Below are positions 1 to 8,381 of a stretch of 64,000 nucleotides of DNA, one piece after another (the stretch's first letter is position 1; every line of letters starts with the position of its first letter). The notes under the pieces were generated by a model. That model worked only from the letters and a program-made list of their open reading frames with translations. It did not search any database and was not told where the DNA came from. The stretch spans positions 248,001 through 312,000 of the forward strand of contig NZ_QBKU01000004.1 in the NCBI RefSeq assembly GCF_003054325.1. The letters are read 5' to 3'. Origin of the DNA: Sulfitobacter mediterraneus (GTDB lineage Bacteria; Pseudomonadota; Alphaproteobacteria; Rhodobacterales; Rhodobacteraceae). Position numbers and translations under genes: made by a program.

Positions 1-773
1 CGGACGGGATCTTGGGCAATTGTCACGCCTCTGGCACAGCGGTCATTGCTGATCTGGGCGCAGAGCATTGCAAGACAGGATGGCCGATCTGCTACACCTC
101 TGCGGATTCCGTTTTGCAGATTGCCGCGCATGAGGATCACTTTGGACTTGAGCGCCTTTTGGATCTTTGCCGCGCGGTTGCGCCGTTGTTGCATGAGATG
201 AAAGTGGGCCGCGTGATCGCACGGCCTTTTGTCGGCGATGCCACCAGCGGGTTTGAGCGCACTGCCAACCGCCGCGACTTTGCAATTGTTCCGCCCAAGC
301 CGGTGTTGACCAATTGGGTGCAAGATGCAGGCGGTAAGGTCTATGGCATTGGCAAGATTGGCGATATCTTCTCGATGCAGGGCATTGATGAGATCCGCAA
401 AGGGCGCGATTCGGCATTGATGGAGCATTTGAGCGATCTGATCGATGAGGCCGAAGACGGGTCGTTTACCTTTGCAAATTTTGTCGAGTTTGACAGCGAA
501 TATGGCCACCGCCGCGATGTGTCCGGCTATGCCCGCGCGCTGGAATGGTTCGACCGCGAGATCGGGCAGATCATCGCGCGTCTGAGGCCAGGTGACTTGA
601 TGGTGTTGACCGCCGATCACGGCAATGACCCGACATGGATCGGCACCGATCACACCCGTGAGCGGGTGCCCGTACTGGTGACGGGCGGGGCGCAGGGGCC
701 GCTGGGGCAGATCGGGTTTGCCGATGTGGCGCAGTTGGTGGCTGTGCATTTGGGCGTTACGGCCCAGACATAA
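1..773 (+). CDS. deoB: Phosphopentomutase, C-terminal part (5' end outside the window)
   Basis: Interconverts ribose-1-phosphate (or deoxyribose-1-phosphate) and ribose-5-phosphate, feeding nucleoside sugars into central metabolism in the cytoplasm. The frame is open from the first bases, so the gene is truncated by the window edge; about 256 C-terminal residues remain of a family usually near 390-400. Visible family signatures are GNCHASGT, the [14 protein letters not shown] block and the metal-binding TADHGND near the C-terminus, followed by [10 protein letters not shown], all typical of the alkaline-phosphatase-like phosphopentomutase fold. It lies directly upstream of upp on the same strand, consistent with a nucleoside salvage operon. 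The start codon and N-terminal catalytic residues cannot be seen. Confidence 0.95.
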   Translation, partial: DGILGNCHASGTAVIADLGAEHCKTGWPICYTSADSVLQIAAHEDHFGLERLLDLCRAVAPLLHEMKVGRVIARPFVGDATSGFERTANRRDFAIVPPKPVLTNWVQDAGGKVYGIGKIGDIFSMQGIDEIRKGRDSALMEHLSDLIDEAEDGSFTFANFVEFDSEYGHRRDVSGYARALEWFDREIGQIIARLRPGDLMVLTADHGNDPTWIGTDHTRERVPVLVTGGAQGPLGQIGFADVAQLVAVHLGVTAQT

Positions 774-783
774 GGTGCGGCTT

Positions 784-841
784 GGGGGCCAGCCCCCACC
801 GGCAAGGCCGGTTCCCCCGGAATATTTTTTGGCCAAAAAGG
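784..841 (+). repeat. REP-like intergenic element (family 1), copy a
   Basis: Hairpin GGGGGC-CA-GCCCCC (784-797) is followed by a second hairpin ACCGGC-AAG-GCCGGT (798-812) and then CCCCCGGAATATTTT running into TTGGCCAAAAAGG. The same building blocks recur in inverted orientation between phoH and ybeY, and related GGCCAAA-tailed copies lie near 14.87, 34.65 and 38.25 kb. It sits between deoB and upp and could attenuate or process their transcript; function is inferred only. Confidence 0.6.
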
Positions 842-909
842 CAGTGGCGCTGCGCTTGCGGTGGCGGCCGTTTCGGGCCAAAAGACATGTAAACCAAAGG
901 AGCTGCCCC

Positions 910-1551
910 ATGTCCCATGCCGCCGACCATCTGACCGTTGTTGATCACCCGCTGGTGCAGCACAAATTGACCATTATGCGCGACAAGGGCACCCCAACGG
1001 CGGTGTTCCGTCAGTTGTTGCGCGAGATCAGCCAGTTGTTGGCCTATGAGGTCACACGCGGTCTGCCGATGACAACCAAAGAGATCCAAACCCCGATGCA
1101 GACCATGAGCGCACCAACGCTGGATGGCAAAAAGCTGGCGCTGATTTCGATCCTGCGGGCGGGCAATGGCCTTTTGGACGGGGTGCTTGAGCTGATTCCG
1201 TCGGCGCGGGTTGGGTTTGTCGGCCTTTACCGTGATGAGGAAACGCTCAAGCCGGTTCAATACTATTTCAAGGTGCCTGAGGCGTTGGATGATCGCTTGG
1301 TGATTGCCGTTGATCCGATGTTGGCGACGGGCAATTCGTCGGTTGCGGCGATTGATCTGCTGAAAGAGGCGGGCGCCACGAACATTCGGTTCCTGTGTCT
1401 TTTGGCAGCGCCTGAAGGTGTGGCGCGGATGCGTGAGGCGCATCCGGATGTGCCGATTGTGACGGCAGCGCTGGATGAGAAGCTCAATGAGGTTGGCTAT
1501 ATTGTGCCGGGCCTTGGTGATGCGGGCGACCGGATGTTCGGGACCAAGTAA
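910..1551 (+). CDS. upp: Uracil phosphoribosyltransferase
   Basis: Converts uracil plus PRPP to UMP (pyrimidine salvage, cytoplasm). The 213-aa product matches the usual size (about 208-215). The PRPP loop DPMLATGNS is at residues 135-143 and the uracil-binding [13 protein letters not shown] at 196-208. The ATG at 910 was chosen because AAAGGAG stands about 6 nt upstream and the protein then starts like family members; the open frame extends further upstream without family similarity, through the repeat element. It follows deoB by 136 bp on the same strand, so the two are probably co-transcribed. The loop has N where most family members have G after ATG, a minor variant. Confidence 0.95.
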   Translation: MSHAADHLTVVDHPLVQHKLTIMRDKGTPTAVFRQLLREISQLLAYEVTRGLPMTTKEIQTPMQTMSAPTLDGKKLALISILRAGNGLLDGVLELIPSARVGFVGLYRDEETLKPVQYYFKVPEALDDRLVIAVDPMLATGNSSVAAIDLLKEAGATNIRFLCLLAAPEGVARMREAHPDVPIVTAALDEKLNEVGYIVPGLGDAGDRMFGTK

Positions 1552-1648
1552 TCTGGCCTGTGCTTTCACGCGTTGCGTGTATTTCTGACCCTAGACTTGG
1601 GCGGTTTGCTGGTGCATTCTGACAACATCTTGTGTGTGGGGGCACGTT

Positions 1649-2806
1649 ATGAAGATCATCAGATTGTTTGCAGTCTCTGCTTTGGCCAGCGTCCTTGGCT
1701 TGGGCGTTGTTCAGGCCCAGACCGGCGAGCGACAACCGACAGAGTTTCCGCCCGACAGCTATAAGGGCAAGCAATACGTCGACAGCGACGGGTGTGTCTT
1801 TATCCGTGCGGGCATTGACGGCAACGTGTCGTGGGTGCCGCGCGTCACCCGCGATCGCAAAATCGTTTGCGGATTTGCACCCAGCCTGCCATCGCAGGTG
1901 GCCAGTGCCGAAGTGGTCCCGGAAGAGACCGAAGTGGCCGCAGCCGCGCCTGAGACATCGCCATCCCCCGTGGTGAAACCAGCTGTGCGCACTGCCAAGG
2001 CCAAAGCTAAACCGCGCCGCAAAGCACCTGTTGTGCGCCGCCAGACCGCGCCCAAGCCGGTTGCTGTGGCATCAGTTGATGTGTTCCCGAAACCGCCTGT
2101 AAGACTGCGCACTGCAGCGTCAGGACGGGTTGAAATCACCCCGCAAACCCGCATCGCGCCCGTTCATGTTGTGGCCAACCGGGTCAACACCCGTAACGTC
2201 ACGATCCCGCGCGGCTATCGGCGGGTTTGGGATGATGACCGTTTAAACCCCCACCGCGCCGAACAGAACCTTGACGGGCGCAACGACATGTTGCTGGTCT
2301 GGACCCGGACCGTGCCGCGCCGGTTGATTGATCAGCGCAGCGGGCGGGACATGACGGCCAGTGTGCCGCTTGTTTATCCTTACGTTGATATTGCCAACCA
2401 ACAGCAGAGACTGGGTGAGGTCACCCTCGTTGAGAAAGACGGCCAGCGGATGAAACGGATCATTCGCAATCAAAGGCCGGTCGCCGTTGTGCGCCCGCCG
2501 GTCTTGTCGTCGCGTTCCGTGCCCAAGGCGCCTTTGGCCAAACCGCAGGCCCGCGTTACGCCCAAGGTGGCAGACACCGGGGTCCGCTATGTTCAGATTG
2601 GTCTTTTCACCACTCCGGCCAAGGCCCAAGCTGCCGCGCAGCGGGTTGCGCGAATGGGGATGCCCGCCCGTATCGGCAAGAAACGGCAGGGCGGAAAGCT
2701 GTATAGCATGGTTCAGGCTGGACCTTTTGTCGGACAGGCCGCTGCGCAAGTAGCACAAAAGAAGGTTGTCGGCGCGGGTTATGATGGTCGCGTGCTGCGC
2801 GATTGA
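1649..2806 (+). CDS. Secreted SPOR-domain envelope protein with an N-terminal two-Cys module
   Basis: Predicted periplasmic protein of 385 aa. Residues 1-24 form a signal peptide ending near VQA-QT. Residues 41-75 hold a module, VDSDGC (C49) to RDRKIVC (C74), with 24 residues between the cysteines; the same spacing and framing residues recur in the OmpA protein and lipoprotein near 57 kb. Residues about 85-150 are a Pro/Ala/Lys-rich linker. The C-terminal 75 residues (from VRYVQIGLF to the end) look like a SPOR domain, which in known proteins binds denuded septal peptidoglycan. ATG at 1649 gives a clean signal peptide; an upstream GTG at 1634 would spoil it. The order module-linker-SPOR suggests a cell-wall-tethered protein. 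The module's role is unknown. Confidence 0.85.
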   Translation: MKIIRLFAVSALASVLGLGVVQAQTGERQPTEFPPDSYKGKQYVDSDGCVFIRAGIDGNVSWVPRVTRDRKIVCGFAPSLPSQVASAEVVPEETEVAAAAPETSPSPVVKPAVRTAKAKAKPRRKAPVVRRQTAPKPVAVASVDVFPKPPVRLRTAASGRVEITPQTRIAPVHVVANRVNTRNVTIPRGYRRVWDDDRLNPHRAEQNLDGRNDMLLVWTRTVPRRLIDQRSGRDMTASVPLVYPYVDIANQQQRLGEVTLVEKDGQRMKRIIRNQRPVAVVRPPVLSSRSVPKAPLAKPQARVTPKVADTGVRYVQIGLFTTPAKAQAAAQRVARMGMPARIGKKRQGGKLYSMVQAGPFVGQAAAQVAQKKVVGAGYDGRVLRD

Positions 2807-2814
2807 TCGGGCCT

Positions 2815-3531
2815 TTATCGGGAGAACCTTGGCCAGTCGGTGATGATCCGGCTGGCCATTTCTTTGGCCCATAGCGTATTGAGCTGCGCATTGGGATGAA
2901 ACCCGTCAGAGGCCATCAGTCCCGGATCAGGTGGCAGGTCAAAGGGCACATAGGTCAAATCGGGAGTTGCGACAGTATGGCGCTGCATCGTGGCCTCAAA
3001 AGCCCGAGCATGACGGCCAAGGGTCCAGCGCAGGGGCTGTGGCAGTAACGGAAAGGCCCCCATTGGCGGAACACCGGACAGGTAGATCTGGTGGGGATGG
3101 TGCCGTTTTCTGAGATCGTCAAACAGGGCCATTTGTTGGCCCAGCCATGCCCGGCGCGGCAGCAGACTGGTGACATCGTTCACCCCCAATGCGGTGACGA
3201 TGATATCGGCAGGCTCCGCCGCTGTGTGTTGCAGGCGCATTCGCGTGCTTTTTGTGGTTGCTCCGCTTGCTGCATCGAGATGCCATGAAACGGCGAAGTG
3301 GTCCGAGAGTGCGGCGGCCAATTGTCCGCTGAGGGCGTCACGCTGTGTCTGCACGCCAACTCCGGCGGCGGAGCTGTCACCGATGATCCGCAGGCGCAGG
3401 GGCGGGCCACTGCCCACCACGCCCGATCTTTGTCCCGCCGCTTCGGGCAGACGCTGGGCGATGCGCCTGACCTTGAGCGCCTGCATGATGAGCAATGGGG
3501 ACAGGGCCACGCGGGCCAGCGTGTCCAGCAT
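2815..3531 (-). CDS. SGNH/GDSL-family hydrolase
   Basis: Lipase/esterase-like hydrolase of 238 aa. Block I is IIGDSSAAGVG (nucleophile Ser53), block III is GVND (Asn118) and block V is SDGFHPN (Asp209, His212), so the whole catalytic set of the SGNH fold is present. The N-terminus (residues 1-18) is hydrophobic and may be a membrane anchor or poor signal peptide. The ATG at 3531 lies 4 bp after the stop of the preceding minus-strand gene, implying translational coupling; a longer frame would start inside that gene. Its 3' end converges with the SPOR gene, separated by 8 bp. The substrate cannot be told; acyl esters or acetylated polysaccharides are possible. Confidence 0.85.
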   Translation of the reverse strand: MLDTLARVALSPLLIMQALKVRRIAQRLPEAAGQRSGVVGSGPPLRLRIIGDSSAAGVGVQTQRDALSGQLAAALSDHFAVSWHLDAASGATTKSTRMRLQHTAAEPADIIVTALGVNDVTSLLPRRAWLGQQMALFDDLRKRHHPHQIYLSGVPPMGAFPLLPQPLRWTLGRHARAFEATMQRHTVATPDLTYVPFDLPPDPGLMASDGFHPNAQLNTLWAKEMASRIITDWPRFSR

Positions 3532-3535
3532 CCGT

Positions 3536-4549
3536 TTAGCCGCCGCAGATGTTTTGCAGGCGCAGCCAGTTGGCATCAGACATCAAAGGCTCGGTCAGTT
3601 TGCCATTCATTGGATCGCCTTCGATCAGGTGCAGGACCGTTTCACCGGTGATGTCGCGGGCATAGGCGTAGGGCGTGCTGCGCAGCTCTGCCGCGCCAAA
3701 ACGGGCCAGCTGCGCAGCCACATCCGGTGCGTCAGGGGGCGTCGTGGTCAGGTGTTCGGCATAGGTGGCAAGAGCGGCCGGAGCAACATCGCCGGTGGTC
3801 AACAGGCGGAAGTTTTCGCGGATGCCGACGACCTCAAGCAGATCGCGCAGCGGGTCTTTGGCGGCGCGGCGGGTCATTTCCGTCAGGATATATCCGGCGG
3901 CCACGTCCGGCTCTTCCCAGTCTTCGACCACGTCGCGGTCGAGCACAATTACCCCGCCGGGCAGATGCAGGCTGTGCTGTGGCATTTCGGGCAGGATCGC
4001 CAGTTTGCCCGCGCCGAGCCGCTTGGACAGCAGGCCAAGGGCGACCAGCCCGCTGGTGTCGGTGCAACGCGTGCCAGAGACACGTTCGATCCGTTTCAGA
4101 AGCTCTGCCCCGATGGCGGCGCGTTTGACCTGTGGCACAACACGCAAAGTGTGATCCTGCATCGCGCCGGGCAGCCAAAAGAGCGCCAGCGCCAAAACCA
4201 CAATCAGCGAGGCCAGAACCCCAAGCCAGCGCAGACGCCCCGGTCTTGGACGGCTTTTGTGGATGCGGCGGCGCAGCTTTTCGATGCCAGCGACCATCTC
4301 GGTCTCGTTTTCTGGCAGTTCAAGCGTTTCGCCCGGATCGCCGTCAGGGTGATAAAGCGCGGGTACCTCTTCGGGGTTGGCCCGCTCCACCGCGGCGATG
4401 GACCAATGCGCAAGCGGCTGATCTTTCATGTCCGTCAACGTCAGGGTGGCATCACCCAAAGACACGATCACTTCGCGCCGCTGGGCGTCCGGGCTGGCAC
4501 GCCACAGGCCCGTCGCTTCGAGACGGGCATATTCTCTGAGGGCGGTCAT
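3536..4549 (-). CDS. Membrane protein with an M48-peptidase-like domain lacking HExxH
   Basis: 337 aa. Residues 1-100 are soluble, 108-127 form one hydrophobic segment, and the C-terminal domain contains LPGGVIVLDRDVVED (196-210), which resembles the LPGG.I.L..GLL strand-helix that precedes HExxH in M48 peptidases. Where the zinc helix would be (221-230) the sequence reads ILTEMTRRAA, with no histidines. I infer a non-catalytic relative of M48; a database entry might simply call it hypothetical. It is translationally coupled to the SGNH hydrolase downstream (stop and start 4 bp apart), so the pair may act together at the inner membrane. The start ATG at 4549 is the first in frame. Confidence 0.7.
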   Translation of the reverse strand: MTALREYARLEATGLWRASPDAQRREVIVSLGDATLTLTDMKDQPLAHWSIAAVERANPEEVPALYHPDGDPGETLELPENETEMVAGIEKLRRRIHKSRPRPGRLRWLGVLASLIVVLALALFWLPGAMQDHTLRVVPQVKRAAIGAELLKRIERVSGTRCTDTSGLVALGLLSKRLGAGKLAILPEMPQHSLHLPGGVIVLDRDVVEDWEEPDVAAGYILTEMTRRAAKDPLRDLLEVVGIRENFRLLTTGDVAPAALATYAEHLTTTPPDAPDVAAQLARFGAAELRSTPYAYARDITGETVLHLIEGDPMNGKLTEPLMSDANWLRLQNICGG

Positions 4550-4639
4550 GGGTTTGCTGCACTGCCTTTGTTATTGGCCCAATTTAACACAGCCGCGCAG
4601 TGGGGCAATGGGCAGAATGCGCCCCTTGCCCCGCGAGGA

Positions 4640-6271
4640 TCAGCGCAAATGGCCCGCTATGGTGCGCAGCTCGAACTTCTGGATCTTGCCCGTAGATGTT
4701 TTGGGAAGCTCTTGAAAGATAACCCTTTTTGGCGCTTTGAAACCTGCAAGCGTTTGCCGGACAAAGGCGATCAATGCCGCTTCATCCCCCAAGGTGCCGG
4801 GTTTCAGTTCCACAAAGGCGCAGGGCACTTCGCCCCATTTCTCATCCGGTTTGGCGACCACAGCGGCAAGATTGACGTCAGGATGTTCCATCAGCACGCC
4901 CTCCACCTCGACGGAAGAGATGTTTTCAGCACCCGAGATGATGATGTCTTTGGCGCGGTCCGCGATCTGGATGTAGCCGTCTTCATGTTGCACGGCCAGA
5001 TCGCCTGAATGAAAGTATCCGCCGGCAAAGGCTTCGGCGGTGGCACCTGGGTTCTTGAGATATCCTTTCATCACCGAATTGCCACGGATCATGATCTCGC
5101 CCTGCGTGGTGCCATCACGGGGGATCTGGCGGATCTTGCTGTCGGTGACGGTGATGTGGTCCATCATCGGCATGGCAACACCCTGACGGGCCTTGATCGC
5201 GGCGCGGGCGGATTGATCAAGGCTTTCCCAATCCTCGCTGCGCCATAGGCATTCGGTGACGTGACCATAGGTTTCGGTAAGGCCGTAGACTTGGGTCACG
5301 TTAAAGCCCAGCTTTTCAATCTTGGACAGGGTGGCCGGGGCAGGGGGCGCACCGGCGGTAAAGACCTCGACCTGATGGTCAAAGCTGCGGCGTTCTTTAT
5401 CGGAGGCGTTGACCATCATGTTCAGCACGATGGGCGCGCCGCCAAAATGGGTGACCCCTTCGTTCGCGATGGCGTTGTAGATCGCCCCGGCTGTCACATC
5501 GCGGCAGCAGACCAACGTGCCGCCGATCAGCGGCATCATCCACGTGTGGTTCCAACCGTTGCAATGAAACAGCGGCACGATCTGCATGAACACCGGATGC
5601 AGGACCATCCGCCACGAGATAACGGTGCCCATGGTCATCAGATAAGCGCCGCGGTGGTGGTAAACCACGCCTTTGGGCCGCCCGGTGGTGCCGGAGGTGT
5701 AGTTGAGCGCGAGGCTTTCCCATTCGTCCTGTGGCATGTGCCAGGCAAATTCCACGTTGCCCGTTTTCAGGAAATCCTCGTATTGGGGATGGCGACCGGA
5801 AGGCTTGTGCCGTGAATTGGCATCAACCACTTCGATGATCTTGGGCGGGGTGCCATCCATCAATGCAGCGGCGGTTTCGGCCAGATCCATAAATTCGCTG
5901 TCCACCAACAGAACTTTGGCCTCGCCGTGATCAAAGATATAGGCAACCGTTCCGGCATCCAGACGGGTGTTGATGGTGTTCAGAACAGCGCCGCAGGCCG
6001 GAACGCCAAAATGCGCCTCGGCCTGTGCGGGCAAGTTGGGGATAAGGGTCGCCACAACATCGCCCGCCTTTACGCCAAGGCCCACGAGCGCAGAGGCAAG
6101 CCGCGTGCAACGTTCGTAGTATTCGCCATAGTTCACGCGGTGATCGCCATAGACAACCGCCGTACGCGCCGGAAACACCTCAGCGGCACGGCGCAGATGC
6201 GACAGCGGCGTCAGGGGCACATAATTGGCGGCGCATTTGTCCAGCCCGGTTTCATCCTGCATCCAACCCAT
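4640..6271 (-). CDS. AMP-dependent acyl-CoA synthetase (DmdB-like / medium-chain type)
   Basis: Activates a carboxylic acid with ATP and CoA via an acyl-adenylate. 543 aa from the ATG at 6271. The P-loop YTSGTTGRPKG is at residues 191-201, the GDLAV and RAKDIIISGAENISSVE hinge motifs lie in the C-terminal third, and the acylation lysine is in PKTSTGKIQK (K529). The N-terminus MGWMQDETGLDKC resembles the Roseobacter acyl-CoA synthetase group that includes methylmercaptopropionate-CoA ligase (DmdB), but substrate cannot be decided from sequence. An open frame extends 61 codons upstream into the divergent promoter region and is not credible as protein. It is divergent from the EamA transporter, 92 bp apart. 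Confidence 0.9.
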   Translation of the reverse strand: MGWMQDETGLDKCAANYVPLTPLSHLRRAAEVFPARTAVVYGDHRVNYGEYYERCTRLASALVGLGVKAGDVVATLIPNLPAQAEAHFGVPACGAVLNTINTRLDAGTVAYIFDHGEAKVLLVDSEFMDLAETAAALMDGTPPKIIEVVDANSRHKPSGRHPQYEDFLKTGNVEFAWHMPQDEWESLALNYTSGTTGRPKGVVYHHRGAYLMTMGTVISWRMVLHPVFMQIVPLFHCNGWNHTWMMPLIGGTLVCCRDVTAGAIYNAIANEGVTHFGGAPIVLNMMVNASDKERRSFDHQVEVFTAGAPPAPATLSKIEKLGFNVTQVYGLTETYGHVTECLWRSEDWESLDQSARAAIKARQGVAMPMMDHITVTDSKIRQIPRDGTTQGEIMIRGNSVMKGYLKNPGATAEAFAGGYFHSGDLAVQHEDGYIQIADRAKDIIISGAENISSVEVEGVLMEHPDVNLAAVVAKPDEKWGEVPCAFVELKPGTLGDEAALIAFVRQTLAGFKAPKRVIFQELPKTSTGKIQKFELRTIAGHLR

Positions 6272-6363
6272 GACCTGTCTCCCCGAATTCATGTCGCTTT
6301 GGGGGTTGAATATTGCTGGCTGTGCGTGACTTTGGAAGGGCTGATTTGCACAAAGGGGCGCAA

Positions 6364-7290
6364 GTGAACGAACAATCGACAAAGCCTGCGCTGGCTGCGA
6401 TCTCTGTCTTGGGCGGAATGGCGGCCCTTGGGCTGACGGATAACTTCGTTCCACATATTTCGGAACGCGGGTCGCTGTGGCAATTCCATTTGGTGCGGTC
6501 GGTGATGGCCTTTGTGGTTTTGGGGGCTGTGGTGGCTTTTGGCTTTGGCAGTTTGCGGGCCAAAAGACCTGTTGCCGTACTGGGCCGCAGTCTGTTTCAA
6601 GCCGGTGCGATGCTGATCTATTTTGGGTGCCTGTCGGTGCTGCCGATTGGCGTGGTGGTGGCGGGGCTGTTCACATCGCCGCTGTTTGTGGTGCTGATCT
6701 CGATCATATTTCAGGGCAAATCCGTGGGCCTGTTCCGCTGGACAGCCGTGGTGATTGGCTTTGTCGGCGCTTTGATGGTGATCCGCCCCGATCCTTCCGC
6801 GCTCGATCCGATCAGTTTCCTGCCCATTGTTGCGGGGTTGCTTTACGCCATTGGCGCGGTGGCAACGCGGGCGTGGTGCGAGGGCGAAAGCACGCTGACC
6901 CTGACCGCAGGATTCTTCGGAATGCTGGGTGTGTTTGGCCTTATTGGGGTGTTTGTTGTCTCTGGCGAGGCACCGGCAGGACACGATGGTTTTGTGCTGC
7001 GCTCTTGGGGGCCGCTGGACGCCGAGATGCTGTTTTGGTTCGCGGTACAGGCGGTTGGCTCACTCATCGGGATCGGCTTGATCTTTCGCGGCTATTTGTT
7101 GGGTGAGGCCAGTCATGTGGCCGTCTTTGAATACTCGCTGTTGGTCTTCGCCAGCTTTTGGGCATGGGTTCTTTGGGATCAGACCGTGCCGGTCTTGGGC
7201 CTGTTTGGCATGGTTCTTATCGCGCTCGCGGGCAGCATTATCGCCCTGCGCAGCACTGCCCCGGTTGGCGCGGGCCGGGTGCCGGAATAG
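6364..7290 (+). CDS. EamA/DMT-family transporter
   Basis: 308-aa polytopic inner-membrane protein with two EamA repeats, roughly ten hydrophobic segments (first near residues 10-25, last near 275-295). The start is a GTG at 6364 preceded by AAAGGGG about 5 nt upstream; a TTG further upstream is less likely. Drug/metabolite transporters of this type export or import small metabolites; the substrate is unknown. The sulfotransferase gene begins 9 bp after its stop, so the two are probably one transcription unit. Divergent from the acyl-CoA synthetase. Confidence 0.85.
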   Translation: MNEQSTKPALAAISVLGGMAALGLTDNFVPHISERGSLWQFHLVRSVMAFVVLGAVVAFGFGSLRAKRPVAVLGRSLFQAGAMLIYFGCLSVLPIGVVVAGLFTSPLFVVLISIIFQGKSVGLFRWTAVVIGFVGALMVIRPDPSALDPISFLPIVAGLLYAIGAVATRAWCEGESTLTLTAGFFGMLGVFGLIGVFVVSGEAPAGHDGFVLRSWGPLDAEMLFWFAVQAVGSLIGIGLIFRGYLLGEASHVAVFEYSLLVFASFWAWVLWDQTVPVLGLFGMVLIALAGSIIALRSTAPVGAGRVPE

Positions 7291-7299
7291 GATGCGCAT

Positions 7300-7947
7300 A
7301 TGATCATCAGCCGCGGGCGGTCCTACCTTTTTGTGCATATCCCTAAAACCGGTGGCACCTCCATGGCGCTGGCGCTTGAGGGCCGCGCGATGAAGGATGA
7401 TGTGATGATCGGAGACACGCCCAAGGCGGTCAACCGGCGGCGTCGCCTCAAGGATGTGCAAACCGCTGGTCGGCTTTGGAAACACAGCACCTTGGCGGAT
7501 ATTGACGGATTGATCGGTGCGGATGAGATTGCGGATCTTTTCACCTTCACCCTTGTGCGCAACCCGTGGGACCGCACAGTCAGCTACTATCACTGGCTGC
7601 GCGAACAGACATTTGATCATGCTTCGGTCAGGCTGGCAAAAACGCAGGATTTTGAGGGTTTCGTATCTTATCCACAGACGCAGCAAAGTCTGCGCGAGTG
7701 GCCAGCGCGGCGCTATATGACGGATATCAATGGGGCAGAGCAGTGCCGCGCCTATATCCGCCTTGAACATCTGGCCGAAGATGCGGCACCGCTATGGGCA
7801 CATCTGGGGTTTGAGCTTGATCTGCCACAAAGCAACGCCTCGAAACGGGAGGCGGATTATCGGCGTTATTACTCCGCCACAACGGCTGAGATCATCGCAA
7901 CGTGCTGCGCCGAGGATATTGCGCGGTTTGGCTATAGCTACGCTTGA
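7300..7947 (+). CDS. Sulfotransferase-family protein
   Basis: 215-aa cytoplasmic or peripheral enzyme. Residues 14-21 carry the 5'-phosphosulfate-binding loop (HIPKTGGTS), and LVRNPWDRTVSYYH near residue 88 is the 3'-phosphate-binding motif, both typical of PAPS-dependent carbohydrate/lipid sulfotransferases (Sulfotransfer_2 type). Size is at the short end of the family. It sits 9 bp downstream of an EamA transporter. Acceptor unknown; a cell-surface glycan or small metabolite is plausible. In Roseobacters such genes often have unclear roles. Confidence 0.85.
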   Translation: MIISRGRSYLFVHIPKTGGTSMALALEGRAMKDDVMIGDTPKAVNRRRRLKDVQTAGRLWKHSTLADIDGLIGADEIADLFTFTLVRNPWDRTVSYYHWLREQTFDHASVRLAKTQDFEGFVSYPQTQQSLREWPARRYMTDINGAEQCRAYIRLEHLAEDAAPLWAHLGFELDLPQSNASKREADYRRYYSATTAEIIATCCAEDIARFGYSYA

Positions 7948-7957
7948 CGGGGCGGCG

Positions 7958-8323
7958 TTAATCATCCCTAGAAGCCGCCGCCAATGTCGGAATCCATTCC
8001 TGCGCCCAATCTCCCAAAGGCTCCAACCGCTTGAACAGATCGCGCCCGTCTCCGGTCAGGCTGTATCCATCGTCGGCCCGTTCAACCAACCCAACGGCGC
8101 GTAGTTCCTTTAGCCTGGTGTTTACCACACTGGGCGAGGCGCTGTCACATCTGGCCTGCAAATCCCTGAAATTGCGGTTCTGGTCGCTGAGGTTCCACAG
8201 AATGCCCATCGCCCAACGGCGGCTGAGCAGATCAAACAGCACCATGATGGGTTGGCCACTTTGCGATCCGCGCACGGCGGATCCGGGTTTTGGCAGCGGG
8301 ATGTCGTTTGTCATTTTTGGCAT
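7958..8323 (-). CDS. HxlR-family winged-helix regulator
   Basis: 121-aa DNA-binding protein. Residues about 25-110 match the HxlR wHTH: LLSRRWAMGILWNL, FRDLQ, SPSVVNTRLKELRAVGLV (recognition helix and turn to wing), then LTGDGRDL. It is unusual in lacking the typical N-terminal cysteine of redox-sensing HxlR proteins; the only Cys is in ARCDSAS. Divergent from an EamA transporter with 58 bp between starts, in which two matching 21-bp inverted repeats lie; the first begins at this gene's own start codon, so autoregulation is likely. An alternative start is the ATG at 8314 (fourth codon). Confidence 0.88.
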   Translation of the reverse strand: MPKMTNDIPLPKPGSAVRGSQSGQPIMVLFDLLSRRWAMGILWNLSDQNRNFRDLQARCDSASPSVVNTRLKELRAVGLVERADDGYSLTGDGRDLFKRLEPLGDWAQEWIPTLAAASRDD

Positions 8324-8367
8324 TGCTACTAAATTCGTAGCAACCTATGCTATTATTTCCGTAGCAA
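8323..8367. promoter_or_regulatory. Two tandem palindromic operators, probably for the HxlR protein
   Basis: Site 1: TTGCTAC (8323-8329), 7-bp spacer, GTAGCAA (8337-8343), a perfect inverted repeat. Site 2: ATGCTAT (8347-8353), 7-bp spacer, GTAGCAA (8361-8367). Centres are 24 bp apart. They fill the short space between the divergent HxlR and EamA genes. HxlR proteins bind such palindromes as dimers; assignment to this regulator is inferred from position. Confidence 0.75.
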
Positions 8368-8381
8368 AGGATGCCCCAGCC

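Noticed and set aside
1567..1585. Terminator after upp (CACGC-GTT-GCGTG)
   Set aside because: Stem only 5 bp and no T-run of note.
3170..5008. 612-codon plus-strand open frame
   Set aside because: Antisense to the M48-like and acyl-CoA synthetase genes, with no domain signature. It arises from GC-rich codon bias.
4640..6271. Naming the acyl-CoA synthetase dmdB
   Set aside because: Start resembles Roseobacter DmdB-type enzymes, but no dmdA, dmdD or acuH is nearby, so the substrate is left open.
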